From assembly GCF_003675855.1 (NCBI RefSeq), contig NZ_RCIH01000010.1, forward strand, positions 1 through 64,000: DNA of 64,000 nucleotides, in the 5' to 3' direction. Shown here piece by piece: positions 16,758 to 24,768 of the stretch. The notes below the pieces were generated by a model, which had not been told where the DNA came from, searched no databases, and worked only from the letters and a program-made list of their open reading frames with translations. The DNA is from Halostella salina. GTDB taxonomy: Archaea > Halobacteriota > Halobacteria > Halobacteriales > Natronoarchaeaceae. Positions within the stretch are counted from its first letter, which is position 1. Every line of letters begins with the position of its first letter. A program made the translations under genes and the position numbers.

Positions 16758-17183
16758 TCACCCGAGCGCCTTCACCGTCACGTCCCGACTCCCTTCCTCC
16801 CCCGGCAGTTCGACGCTGTCGACCAGCGACGAGCGCACCGTCGCCCGCCAGTCCTCGACCGCTTCGACGTGGCGCTCGCGGTGCCGGTCGGTGGTGTACT
16901 CCGCGTCCGCGGCGGCCCGGATCTCGTCCTCGGTCGTCGCCGGGTCCGGGTACGGTGGAACGGACTCGATCAGGTCGGCGGGGTCCAGATGGACCGGGTC
17001 GCCCTCGCCGACGAACTCGCCGGTCCCCATCTCGTGGAGGCGGGCGCGCATCCGACCGCTGAACGGGGGTGTCACTCTGAGCACGGTCCGGCCGTCGCTC
17101 CGCAGGTTCGACTCCAGCGCCGTCACCACGTCCTCCCGGGTCACCGCGACCGACCGGATCGCCGACGGGTCGTCCGACGCCAT
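16758..17183 (-). CDS. Haloarchaeal hypothetical protein beside partition array
   Basis: 141 residues, alpha/beta in character, with SGRMRARLHEMG and VEAVEDWRATVRSSLV. I do not recognise a family with a known function. The start at 17183 (MASDDPSAI) is preferred. A longer frame to 17333 would translate the repeat array into Cys-rich sequence (MCRMCRQCRV), clearly an artefact. Its promoter must lie in or beside the 9-bp-period TCTACA array at 17298-17339, so it may be affected by whatever binds there. Confidence 0.65.
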   Translation of the reverse strand: MASDDPSAIRSVAVTREDVVTALESNLRSDGRTVLRVTPPFSGRMRARLHEMGTGEFVGEGDPVHLDPADLIESVPPYPDPATTEDEIRAAADAEYTTDRHRERHVEAVEDWRATVRSSLVDSVELPGEEGSRDVTVKALG

Positions 17184-17297
17184 GCGATCCGATCCGGACC
17201 GCGGGGTGTTCAGCGTCACGGTCGGGTGGGAGTCGCTCGCTTGACCGGACCCTTCGCATGGCCCGTAGTGTCCACACACGACGCGTATCGAACACTT

Positions 17298-17339
17298 TCT
17301 ACAAACTCTACACTGTCTACACATTCTACACATTGTAGA
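17298..17339. repeat. TCTACA array A, 9-bp period (candidate centromere)
   Basis: TCTACA occurs at 17298, 17307, 17316 and 17325, and its reverse complement TGTAGA at 17334: five hexamers at an exact 9-bp spacing. The same motif and spacing recur ahead of parA (array B). Regularly spaced short repeats beside parA genes are the usual layout of partition centromeres and of operators bound by the DNA-binding partner. The array lies between divergent starts at 17183 and 17396. Confidence 0.75.
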
Positions 17340-17395
17340 TACCCGCGCTGGCGAATATCACGGGTTACTTGAGCGTTCACCGCGCACGGACGGGT

Positions 17396-18706
17396 ATGCT
17401 ACTTCGCGGAACCGTCGTCGCGGACGCGTCGACGGTGTACGAGGACGGCGCGGTCGTGGTCGACGGCTCCCGGATCGCGGCGGTCGGCGACGCGGCCGAC
17501 CTGCTCGACCGGTACCCCGACCACGAGCGGCGCACGTACGACGTGTTGCTCCCGGGCCTCGTCGGTGCACACGTTCACTCCGTCCAGAGCCTCGGCCGTG
17601 GGATCGCCGACGACACGGCGCTGCTGGACTGGCTGTTCGACCACGTCCTCCCGATGGAGGCGTCGCTGACCGCCGACGAGATGGAGGTCGCGGCGAAGCT
17701 GGGCTATCTGGAATGCATCGAGAGCGGCACGACGACGGTCGTCGACCACCTCTCGGTCGCCCACGCCGACCGCGCCTTCGAGGCCGCCGGCGAGATGGGG
17801 ATCCGCGGGATCCTCGGCAAGGTGCTGATGGACAAGGACTCGCCGCCGGGGCTGCTGGAGGACACCGACGCCGCCCTCGCCGAGACGGAGGACCTGATCG
17901 AGCGGTACCACGGCGCGTTCGACGACCGGATCCGGTACGCGGTCACCCCGCGCTTCGCCGTCAGCTGCACCGAGGAGTGTCTCCGCGGTGCACGCCGGAT
18001 CGCGGACCGCCACGACGGCGTCCGGATCCACACCCACGCCAGCGAGAACCGCGACGAGATCGCACAGGTGGAGGAGGACACCGGCATGCGCAACGTCGAG
18101 TGGCTCCACGAGGTCGGCCTCACCGGCGAGGACGTGGTGCTCGCCCACTGCGTCTGGACGGACGACGCGGAGCGGGAACTGCTCGCCGAGACCGGCACCC
18201 ACGTCACGCACTGCCCGTCCTCGAACATGAAACTCGCCAGCGGCGTCGCCCCGGTCGTCGACTACCTCGACCGCGGGATCAACGTCGCGCTCGGCAACGA
18301 CGGGCCGCCCTGCAACAACACGCTCGACCCGTTCACGGAGATGCGGCAGGCCAGCCTGCTCCAGAAAGTCGAGGAGTTGGACCCCGAACTCGCCCCGGCC
18401 CGCGCCGTCTTCGAGATGGCGACGCGCAACGGCGCGAGGGCGGCCGGCTTCGACGACGTGGGGAAGATCCGCGAGGGGTGGCGCGCCGACGTGATCGGTC
18501 TCTCGACGGACCTCACCCGGGCGACGCCGCTGTACGACGTGCTCTCCCATCTCGTGTTCGCCGCCCGCGGCGACGACGTCGAGTTCACGATGGTCGACGG
18601 CGAGGTGCTGCAGGACGACGGCGAGGTGACCGTCGCCGACGCCGACGCCATCCGGACGCGCGCCGGCGAGATAGCGCGCGACCTGGACCTCGGCGCGGAA
18701 GCGTAG
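17396..18706 (+). CDS. Amidohydrolase, 5'-deoxyadenosine/S-adenosylhomocysteine deaminase-like
   Basis: 436 residues of the cytosine-deaminase-like amidohydrolase superfamily. The metal motif appears as GAHVHS, then RGIADDTALLDWL and HTHASE, then LAHCVW and CPSSNMKL, and the catalytic aspartate in LGNDGPPCNN. This combination is typical of DadD/MtaD-type deaminases acting on 5'-deoxyadenosine, methylthioadenosine or S-adenosylhomocysteine. The exact purine substrate is not fixed by the sequence. The gene lies between the two TCTACA arrays but looks unrelated to partition. Confidence 0.85.
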   Translation: MLLRGTVVADASTVYEDGAVVVDGSRIAAVGDAADLLDRYPDHERRTYDVLLPGLVGAHVHSVQSLGRGIADDTALLDWLFDHVLPMEASLTADEMEVAAKLGYLECIESGTTTVVDHLSVAHADRAFEAAGEMGIRGILGKVLMDKDSPPGLLEDTDAALAETEDLIERYHGAFDDRIRYAVTPRFAVSCTEECLRGARRIADRHDGVRIHTHASENRDEIAQVEEDTGMRNVEWLHEVGLTGEDVVLAHCVWTDDAERELLAETGTHVTHCPSSNMKLASGVAPVVDYLDRGINVALGNDGPPCNNTLDPFTEMRQASLLQKVEELDPELAPARAVFEMATRNGARAAGFDDVGKIREGWRADVIGLSTDLTRATPLYDVLSHLVFAARGDDVEFTMVDGEVLQDDGEVTVADADAIRTRAGEIARDLDLGAEA

Positions 18707-18773
18707 CGGTCTCTCTCCCCGAGCGGTTTTCAAACCGTTCACATGTTTCGAACCGTGAGCAGTGTTGGCACCG

Positions 18774-18851
18774 TGTAGAATGTCTACACATTCTACAAAT
18801 TCTACGGCCACTTGGGATCTGGAGATTAAAAGACATTCTACACATTGTACG
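18774..18851. repeat. TCTACA array B, 9-bp period, upstream of parA
   Basis: TGTAGA at 18774 is followed by TCTACA at 18783 and 18792 and TCTACG at 18801, all 9 bp apart. A second pair, TCTACA 18837 and TGTACG 18846, has the same spacing. Further copies lie at 18920 (TCTACA) with TTTACA 18929, and TGTAGA at 19029. Together with array A this is the same element on both sides of the deaminase gene. It occupies most of the 397-bp gap 18707-19103 ahead of parA. Confidence 0.78.
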
Positions 18852-18945
18852 ATGTGTGTACTTTTAGCCTTGATACGGGCGATATACAGCACCATCTGGA
18901 TAGGTTGACTCCAAGAAATTCTACAATGTTTACAATGTTTAAAAC

Positions 18946-18971
18946 TTTCAAACACTCTCGGCAGTTTGAAA
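18946..18971. promoter_or_regulatory. Inverted repeat in parA leader (possible operator)
   Basis: TTTCAAAC and GTTTGAAA form an 8-bp inverted repeat with a 10-base spacer. They follow AT-rich DNA (ACAATGTTTAAAAC) that could be a promoter. It lies directly after the last TCTACA-like copies at 18920-18934. Autoregulation of par operons by their own products is common; binding here is inferred. Confidence 0.4.
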
Positions 18972-19103
18972 TACCTGGACTGTGAGGAAACGGCGTGTGA
19001 GCGTGCACAGTTCGAACTCTTCACACATTGTAGACATTGCAAGCATTCCGGGGAGTGTGGAACAGCCACACCGTTCGAACTGCTCGCGCGACGGAGGACA
19101 CCC

Positions 19104-19928
19104 ATGGTAGACACCAACGCAGTGAGCGTCGCCCTCCAGAAGGGCGGCGTCGGGAAGACGACGATAGCGATCAACCTGGCCGAACGGCTCGCGAACCGCG
19201 GCCACGAGGTGTTGCTGGTCGATCTGGACCAGCAGGGCAACGCGACGGAGGGTGTGGGACTGGCCGACGCCTACGAGGCCGAGACCCATCTCGGACACCT
19301 GCTGGACGACGACGACCCGACGACGCTCGCCGACGTGGTGCGCCCGGCCGGCCCGTTCGACCTCGTCCCGGCGAACGCGGACCTGGACGAGGTGGAGAAC
19401 ACGATCCGGAGCAACACGTTCGGCGCGCTGTGGATCCGCAACGAGGTGGTCGAACCGGCCGTCGGCGGCGACTACGACTACGTCGTCGTCGACTCCCCGC
19501 CGGATATGGGGCCGCTGTCGGACGCGTCGCTGATCGCCACCCAGAACGTCGTCGTCCCGATGCGGATGAGCGAACAGAGCGCCAGCGGCTTCGAGCGGAT
19601 GTTCACCCAGCAGGTCGGCCCGATCCGCGAGGAGATGGACGTGGACGTGCTCGCGGTCGTGCCGAACGCGCTGGAGGGTGACAACGAGGAAAAGCGGATC
19701 ATCGCGGACCTCGAAGCCTCCCGGTTCGGCGAGTTTCTGCCCGATTTCGCTGGCTCGGACCACTTCGACGACCCGGACTCGCCGGGTCCGGGGATCCGCA
19801 AGCGCGTGGCGCTGAAACGGGCGTGGCGCGACGGTCAGCCGCTCGCGGAGTACGACCCGGACAGCGACATGCTGGCCCGACTGGACGAACTCGCCGACAT
19901 CGTCGAGGAGGGGACGACCGATGCCTGA
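19104..19928 (+). CDS. parA: ParA/Soj-type partition ATPase
   Basis: 274 residues. The deviant Walker A QKGGVGKTT (Lys13, Lys18), switch region LLVDLDQQGN, Walker B VVVDSPPD and VVVPMRMSEQSASG follow the ParA/MinD order. It lacks an N-terminal helix-turn-helix, so it is a small ParA that must rely on a partner for DNA binding. The start is fixed by GGAGG at 19093-19097 before the ATG. It overlaps the next gene by eight bases, a coupled pair. It should move or position DNA by ATP-dependent binding to the nucleoid. Confidence 0.93.
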   Translation: MVDTNAVSVALQKGGVGKTTIAINLAERLANRGHEVLLVDLDQQGNATEGVGLADAYEAETHLGHLLDDDDPTTLADVVRPAGPFDLVPANADLDEVENTIRSNTFGALWIRNEVVEPAVGGDYDYVVVDSPPDMGPLSDASLIATQNVVVPMRMSEQSASGFERMFTQQVGPIREEMDVDVLAVVPNALEGDNEEKRIIADLEASRFGEFLPDFAGSDHFDDPDSPGPGIRKRVALKRAWRDGQPLAEYDPDSDMLARLDELADIVEEGTTDA

Positions 19929-20313
19929 CGAGAACCGGTTTGCCGGTATCGGGGAGGCCGTCGAGGGCGACGGCGAGCCGTCGTCCGACGCGGATCCGGC
20001 GGACGAGACCCCCGCGGACGAGGACTCGACGAACGCCGACGAATCCGTTGACGAGGAGTCGGCGAACGACGCGACCGACTCGCCGGCCGAGGCGGCGTTC
20101 CCGTTCGACGACACCGTCCAGAAGTCGGTGTACGTCCGCCCGGAGACGTTCGAGGCGCTGGAGGACGCCGAGGCGCTGGTCGACGCCCGCCTGCGGACCG
20201 ACCACGACCTGCGGGACCTCACCCGTCGGGAGTTCTTCGACGCCGTCTTCCGGGAGGCGGCCGCGGACACCGACCAGCTGGTCGAGCGCATCCGACGGAT
20301 GCGCGAGGAGTAG
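19921..20313 (+). CDS. ParA partner protein: acidic linker plus small C-terminal domain
   Basis: 130 residues. Residues 1-60 are an acidic, Glu/Asp/Ala-rich, probably disordered region. Residues 61-130 form a compact domain: DDTVQKSVYVRPETFEAL looks like the beta strand and first helix of a ribbon-helix-helix protein, followed by a long basic helix (VERIRRMREE). No ParB/Spo0J motif is present. Overlap with parA argues that it is the centromere-binding partner, and the TCTACA arrays are its likely target. This role is inferred from context. Confidence 0.75.
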   Translation: MPDENRFAGIGEAVEGDGEPSSDADPADETPADEDSTNADESVDEESANDATDSPAEAAFPFDDTVQKSVYVRPETFEALEDAEALVDARLRTDHDLRDLTRREFFDAVFREAAADTDQLVERIRRMREE

Positions 20314-21153
20314 CTACTCGGCGAGCCGGCGATACTGCTCGTCAGTCAGGTCGATCGCCGACGCGGCGACGTTCCCCTCCAGGTGATCGACGCTCGACGT
20401 ACCGGGGATCGGGAGGATCACCGGTGAGTGGTTGAGCAGCCATGCCAGCGCGATCTGCTGGGGCGTGGCGTCGTGCGCGTCCGCGACCGACGCGACGGTC
20501 TCCGCCTTCTCCCCGAGGTCGCCCGCGCCCAGCGGGAACCACGGGATGAAGCCGATCCCGTACTCCTCGCAGGCCTCCAGCACGGCCTCGTCCTCGCGGT
20601 TGCCGACGTTGTACTCGTTCTGTACCGTGGCGACGTCGACGATCTCGCGGGCCGTATCGAGCTGTTCGACGCTGACGTTGCTGAGCCCGACGTGGCGAAC
20701 CAGCCCGTCGTCCTGCAGTTCCGCGAGTGCGGTCACCGAGTCCTCGAACGGCGTGTCGGGGTCCGGCCGGTGGAGCTGGTAGAGGTCGATGGCGTCCGTC
20801 CGGAGTCGGTCGAGACTACAGAGCACCGCGTTCCGGAGGTAGTCCGGGTCGCCGTGTGGGAGCCAGTCCCCGTCTGCGTTCCGGAGCAGGCCCCCTTTCG
20901 TCGCGACCAGTACGTCGTCCGTGTCGCCCAGCGTCTCCCCGATCAGCCGCTCGCTGACGCCCGGGCCGTAGGAGTCGGCCGTGTCGATCAGGTCCACGCC
21001 GAGATCGATGGCCCGCTCCAGCAGGTCGCGGGCAGCTGCCTCGTCCGCGGGCGGGCCGACGATGTCGTCCCCCGTCAGCCGCATCGCGCCGTAGCCGAGC
21101 CGGTGGACCGTGTCCTCGCCGCCGAGTTCGAACGTGTCGCTCTCGTTGTGCAC
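20314..21153 (-). CDS. Aldo/keto reductase (AKR, YeaE/Tas-like)
   Basis: 279 residues of a TIM-barrel oxidoreductase with LIDTADSYG (Asp, Tyr), VATKGGLL (Lys) and YQLHRPD (His), giving the catalytic tetrad. The C-terminal IPGTSSVDHLEGN is the cofactor-binding segment. It differs from the AKR at 10570 and is a different subgroup. It is convergent with the parA operon, its stop directly touching that of the partner gene. The substrate is unknown. Confidence 0.9.
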   Translation of the reverse strand: MHNESDTFELGGEDTVHRLGYGAMRLTGDDIVGPPADEAAARDLLERAIDLGVDLIDTADSYGPGVSERLIGETLGDTDDVLVATKGGLLRNADGDWLPHGDPDYLRNAVLCSLDRLRTDAIDLYQLHRPDPDTPFEDSVTALAELQDDGLVRHVGLSNVSVEQLDTAREIVDVATVQNEYNVGNREDEAVLEACEEYGIGFIPWFPLGAGDLGEKAETVASVADAHDATPQQIALAWLLNHSPVILPIPGTSSVDHLEGNVAASAIDLTDEQYRRLAE

Positions 21154-21449
21154 GTAGGGGAGAGGGCCCGGACGGCAAAAGGGCTAGGAGTAGCGGATCC
21201 CCCCGGTCGCAGTTTACTCGTGCTTACTGAGATAAGCACAAGTATCGCTTGCCACCGAGAACTGGGTTCTTTGGCGCTGAAACGCTCCATACCGGCGGAA
21301 ACGGTATCGATATATCGAATATCGATATATAAATTTCGAAGGTCGTTCCGACGACGGTTCGGTCGGAGCGCCCTCCGCCCCCGTCCGCGCTGGCCGCGGC
21401 GGTCACAGTAGGCGGTCCATTCTTATTGGACAGATCGGGCAACTCCCTG
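21154..21449. promoter_or_regulatory. AT-rich divergent promoter region
   Basis: Between the aldo/keto reductase and the beta-helix lipoprotein. It contains the palindromic AT-rich run around 21303-21338 (TATCGATATATCGAATATCG, then ATATATAAATTTCG). This can serve as TATA elements on either strand; the repeated ATCGATAT forms a dyad. No gene is supported here. Confidence 0.5.
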
Positions 21450-23123
21450 GTGAGTGTGAATCGAAGGACGTATCTCGGGCTACTGGGGGGAGCGGTCGCA
21501 ACCCTCGGCGGCTGTACCCATCGGGATACGAACGCACGGGGGAGCACCGTTCGCTCGACCACCGGGGACCGGAACCGAACGACCGACACGTCGACGGAGC
21601 GGACGGAGACGCCGGGCGACGACGCGGAACCCGACCCGCCGGCGCTCTCGTTCGACGAGCGCGTGAACGTCGTCGAGGCGTTCGACTGCGACCCGACGGG
21701 CGAGACTCCGTGTGACGAGCAGCTCCGGCAGGCAACCGCGGAAGGGCGGCTGCTGGTGTTTCCCGAGGGGGCGTACCGGCTCGACGAGCCGCTGACGATC
21801 ACCGGCTACGACCGCGTCGGACTGCAGGGGGTCGGGGACGTCCGGCTCGTCCCCCCGTCGGGGTACAACGACGTCATCGTCGACGTCGATGTCGCCGAGT
21901 TCCTGCTCCAGAACGTCGATATCGACATCCGGGCGTCGAACACCAGCGCCGGGATCCAGGCGCTGACCGACACGACCCTGCACGTCGAGCGCGTCGAGTA
22001 CCGCGGTCGCGGCCTGCACACCGGCTCGGCCGGCGTCCACGGGCTGGTACCGGTCGTCCGCGACCCGGACGGCGTGGCGACGATCAAAGAGTACGTCGCC
22101 GAGCGCGGCGCGGCGTGGGGCCACTACGGCTGGGGCAACGGCCGCGCCGGCATCTACGTCGGCCAGCTGAACCGGGGGACGGTCCGCATCGTCGACGCGC
22201 ACCTGGAGGAGTTCGGCGGCTCCGGGATCTACGCGACGTCGACGCCGGGGGACGTCCACGTCCACGGCGGGACCTTCCGGAACAACAACGTCGCGTCGAT
22301 CCGCATCGGCGGCGCGGGGAGTTTCGTCGAGGGCGCGACGGTCGAAGCGAGCCTGTCGGCGTACGAGGGACCCCGAACGCAGGAGGAGGGCGCGTTCCGT
22401 CTGCGTGGGATCGTGATCAACCAGAAGTCGGCGTACGTCGACAAGCCGCCGGGGGCCCGCGTGGCGGACTGCGACATCAGCATCGACGGCGACGTGCCGA
22501 GCCCCGGCCCCGGGATCACGATCCAGGGACCGGCGAAGACGGCAACGGTTCGGAACACCGCGATCCGCGTCGACGCGGACGACACGCCGGCGGTGTCCCG
22601 CGTCGGGAAGACGGCGTTCGGGAACCACCCGCCGTCGAGCGGCCCGCGCTGGGTGGAACTCGACGGCGTGCGGATCACCGGCAGCGGGTCGGGCGCGGCC
22701 GCAGTCGTGATCGAGGACGCGCCCGGGTCGACGCTCCGCGACGCGACCGTTCGGCTCACCGGACGGCGTCGCGACGGCGTCCGACTCGTTCGGTCGCCCG
22801 ACGCCACCGTCGACGGCGGTTCGGTGGTTTCAAAGGGGTATCCGCTCGTCGTCGATGTCTCCGACGCCGGCGACGCCGGCGACGTGCTCGTGACCGTCGA
22901 CGACCGCCCGATACTGCGACGGGTTCCGTGTGGACCCAGGGCCGAACTGCCCGAGGACGCGGCCGCCGGGACGATCCGGTCGTCGTTCCGGCCGTCGGGG
23001 AGCGCCGACGGCGACGCCGCTATCGTGCTCCCGGAGTCGGACGCCGACGACTTTCGCATCCTCGTCTCGGACCTGACCGCCGACCGGCTGACGGGCCGTA
23101 TCGTCCGGGAGGGCGCGTCATGA
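21450..23123 (+). CDS. Tat lipoprotein with parallel beta-helix domain
   Basis: About 557 residues from GTG 21450; GTG 21456 or TTG 21426 are also possible. The N-terminus NRRTYLGLLGG is a twin-arginine signal and TLGGC is the lipobox. After a Thr/Arg-rich linker comes a pectate-lyase-like right-handed beta-helix with repeated segments such as HVHGGTFRNNNVASIRIGG. It resembles the proteins at 48258 and 51337 (shared GGTFRNN motif), so these are paralogues. It is likely a surface enzyme or binder for a polysaccharide. Its stop overlaps a tiny ORF leading into the flippase. Confidence 0.82.
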   Translation: MSVNRRTYLGLLGGAVATLGGCTHRDTNARGSTVRSTTGDRNRTTDTSTERTETPGDDAEPDPPALSFDERVNVVEAFDCDPTGETPCDEQLRQATAEGRLLVFPEGAYRLDEPLTITGYDRVGLQGVGDVRLVPPSGYNDVIVDVDVAEFLLQNVDIDIRASNTSAGIQALTDTTLHVERVEYRGRGLHTGSAGVHGLVPVVRDPDGVATIKEYVAERGAAWGHYGWGNGRAGIYVGQLNRGTVRIVDAHLEEFGGSGIYATSTPGDVHVHGGTFRNNNVASIRIGGAGSFVEGATVEASLSAYEGPRTQEEGAFRLRGIVINQKSAYVDKPPGARVADCDISIDGDVPSPGPGITIQGPAKTATVRNTAIRVDADDTPAVSRVGKTAFGNHPPSSGPRWVELDGVRITGSGSGAAAVVIEDAPGSTLRDATVRLTGRRRDGVRLVRSPDATVDGGSVVSKGYPLVVDVSDAGDAGDVLVTVDDRPILRRVPCGPRAELPEDAAAGTIRSSFRPSGSADGDAAIVLPESDADDFRILVSDLTADRLTGRIVREGAS

Positions 23124-23191
23124 CGGCGATCCGGTGGCGAGCGACGGTGAGCCGTCGCCCGGTCGGCACGACCCGGGAGGTGAGCCGATGA
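23120..23191 (+). CDS. Possible minicistron linking beta-helix gene and flippase
   Basis: A 23-codon frame (MTAIRWRATVSRRPVGTTRE...) starts in an ATGA overlap with the preceding stop and ends in an ATGA overlap with the flippase start. It can pass ribosomes from one gene to the next. The peptide is basic, unlike haloarchaeal proteins, so its product may not matter. Confidence 0.3.
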   Translation: MTAIRWRATVSRRPVGTTREVSR

Positions 23192-24657
23192 GCGTCGGCA
23201 AGCGGATCGCGAAGGGCGCGTCCGCGCTCATGCTCGGGCAGGTCGCTCGCATGGCCGCACAGGGGGCGATCGTCTACCTGCTCGCCGGGCGATTTCTCAC
23301 GGCCGACGAGTACGGCACGCTGTTCTACGCCGTCTCGATCCTCGGCATCGGCGTGCTCGTCGCGAGCATGGGCTTTGCGAAGTCGGCCGCCCGGTACGTC
23401 GCCGAGTACCGCGAGCTGGATCCGGCACAGATCCCGCATATCATGCGGTCCGCGCTGACCTACAACGTCGTCGGCGTCGTCGTGGTCGCGGCGGTGCTGG
23501 CGGCGTTTCACGACCGCCTCGCGGCCCTCCTCGGGCAGCCCGGGATCGGAACACTGCTGCTCGTGGGGGCGGCCTACGTCGCCGCGCGCTCGCTGCAGAA
23601 GGCGTCGACCCTCCTCCTGCAGGGGTTCAACCGGGTCGACCTGAGCGCGGTCGTCAGCGTCGTCGGGAACGTGAGCCTGCTGGCGTTCATCGTCGTCTTC
23701 CTCCTGCTCGGCTGGGGGCTTCCCGGCGCGATGCTCGGCTACACGGTCGGCTACGCGCTCGCCGCGCTGGTCGGTTTTGCCGTGCTGTACGTCCGGTTCT
23801 ACCGCCCCCACGTCCAGGGGGAGCCGGCGGAGGAAGGGCTGTACCGGCGGGTGCTGGAGTACAGCGTTCCGCTGGCGGTGACGCGGGGGTCGAACGTCCT
23901 CGACAACCGGGTCGACACCATCCTCGTCGGCTACCTGCTGAACCCGGCGGCCGTGGCGTACTACACGCTGGGCAAGCAGATCAGCGAGTTCGTGATCGCC
24001 CCGGCCAGCTCGCTCGGCGTCGCCGTGTCGCCCACCTACGGCGAGCAGAACGCGAGCGATAGCCTCGACCGGGCCGCCCGCCTCTACGAGACGACGTTCG
24101 AGTACACGCTCGCGATGTACCTCCCGGCGACCGTCGGCGTGCTCCTCGTCGCCGACCCGGCGATCCGCGTCGTGTTCGGGCAGGAGTACCTCGGCGCGAT
24201 CCCCGTCCTCGAAGTGCTGAGCGTGTTCGTCCTGGTCAAGGCGCTCGACAAGATCACCAGCGACGGCCTCGACTACCTGGGGCGGGCCAGGGCGCGGGCG
24301 CTCGCGAAAAGCGGCGCGTCGATCGGGAACTTCGTCCTCAATCTGCTGCTTATCCCCGCGATCGGCGTCGTCGGGGCCGCGCTGGCGACGGTCGTCACCC
24401 ACTCGCTGATGCTCGCCGTGGAACTGGTCATCGTCTACCGCCAGCTCGGCCTCTCGCTGCCCCGTCTGCTCCGGGCGACCGGCGTCGTCCTCGCCATCAC
24501 CGCCGGGATGGGGGTCGCGGTCGCGCCGCTCGTCGGCTACGTCACCGGGATCCCGTCGCTCGTCGCCGTCGTCGGCGCAGGCGTCGTCGTCTGGGCGGCG
24601 CTCGCGGTCACCACCGGGATCGTCGAGGTCGACCGCATCCGGGCGGTACTCACGTAG
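23188..24657 (+). CDS. Oligosaccharide flippase (Wzx/MATE-like)
   Basis: 489 residues with about fourteen hydrophobic helices of the polysaccharide-flippase/MurJ-MATE type. The first helices read IAKGASALMLGQVARMAAQG, a usual opening of Wzx proteins. RGSNVLDNRVDTILVGYLL is a characteristic later stretch. It would flip a lipid-linked glycan across the membrane. The start at 23188 is preceded by a strong Shine-Dalgarno GGGAGGTGA at 23175-23183. It lies between two genes of surface-glycan character. Confidence 0.88.
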   Translation: MSVGKRIAKGASALMLGQVARMAAQGAIVYLLAGRFLTADEYGTLFYAVSILGIGVLVASMGFAKSAARYVAEYRELDPAQIPHIMRSALTYNVVGVVVVAAVLAAFHDRLAALLGQPGIGTLLLVGAAYVAARSLQKASTLLLQGFNRVDLSAVVSVVGNVSLLAFIVVFLLLGWGLPGAMLGYTVGYALAALVGFAVLYVRFYRPHVQGEPAEEGLYRRVLEYSVPLAVTRGSNVLDNRVDTILVGYLLNPAAVAYYTLGKQISEFVIAPASSLGVAVSPTYGEQNASDSLDRAARLYETTFEYTLAMYLPATVGVLLVADPAIRVVFGQEYLGAIPVLEVLSVFVLVKALDKITSDGLDYLGRARARALAKSGASIGNFVLNLLLIPAIGVVGAALATVVTHSLMLAVELVIVYRQLGLSLPRLLRATGVVLAITAGMGVAVAPLVGYVTGIPSLVAVVGAGVVVWAALAVTTGIVEVDRIRAVLT

Positions 24658-24686
24658 AAAACGGGACGGAGCGTCGCGCTCCGGTC

Positions 24687-24768
24687 ATAGTGTTTGCTCT
24701 CACTGTTTATCGGTGGTCGACCACACCGTTACCGTCGACCACCGGCAATTGGCGAGAGCAAACACTAT
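24687..24768. repeat. Long imperfect hairpin at convergent junction (copy 1)
   Basis: Arms of 35 bases at 24687-24721 and 24734-24768 pair through ATAGTGTTTGCTCTC / GAGAGCAAACACTAT and GGTGGTCGAC / GTCGACCACC, with mismatches between. The 12-base loop leaves a strong stem. It lies between the flippase and the convergent asparagine-synthase-like gene, whose stop codon it touches. A related element occupies another convergent junction at 42489-42565, sharing CTCACTGTTTAyCGGTGsTC. It could be a two-way terminator or a mobile palindrome. Confidence 0.75.

Noticed and set aside
17184-17333. N-terminal extension of the gene at 16758 with Cys-rich sequence MCRMCRQCRV
   Set aside because: This is only the TCTACA repeat array translated on the minus strand. 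The acidic, haloarchaeal-like protein starts at 17183.
17298-17339. Tandem simple-sequence slippage as cause of TCTACA repeats
   Set aside because: Copies are separated by different triplets (AAC, CTG, CAT), one is inverted in phase, and the same period recurs 1.5 kb away, which slippage would not produce.
21480-22628. Long antisense frames opposite beta-helix and other GC-rich genes
   Set aside because: GC-rich DNA produces long open frames on other strands. These show arginine-rich or low-complexity translations and no motifs.
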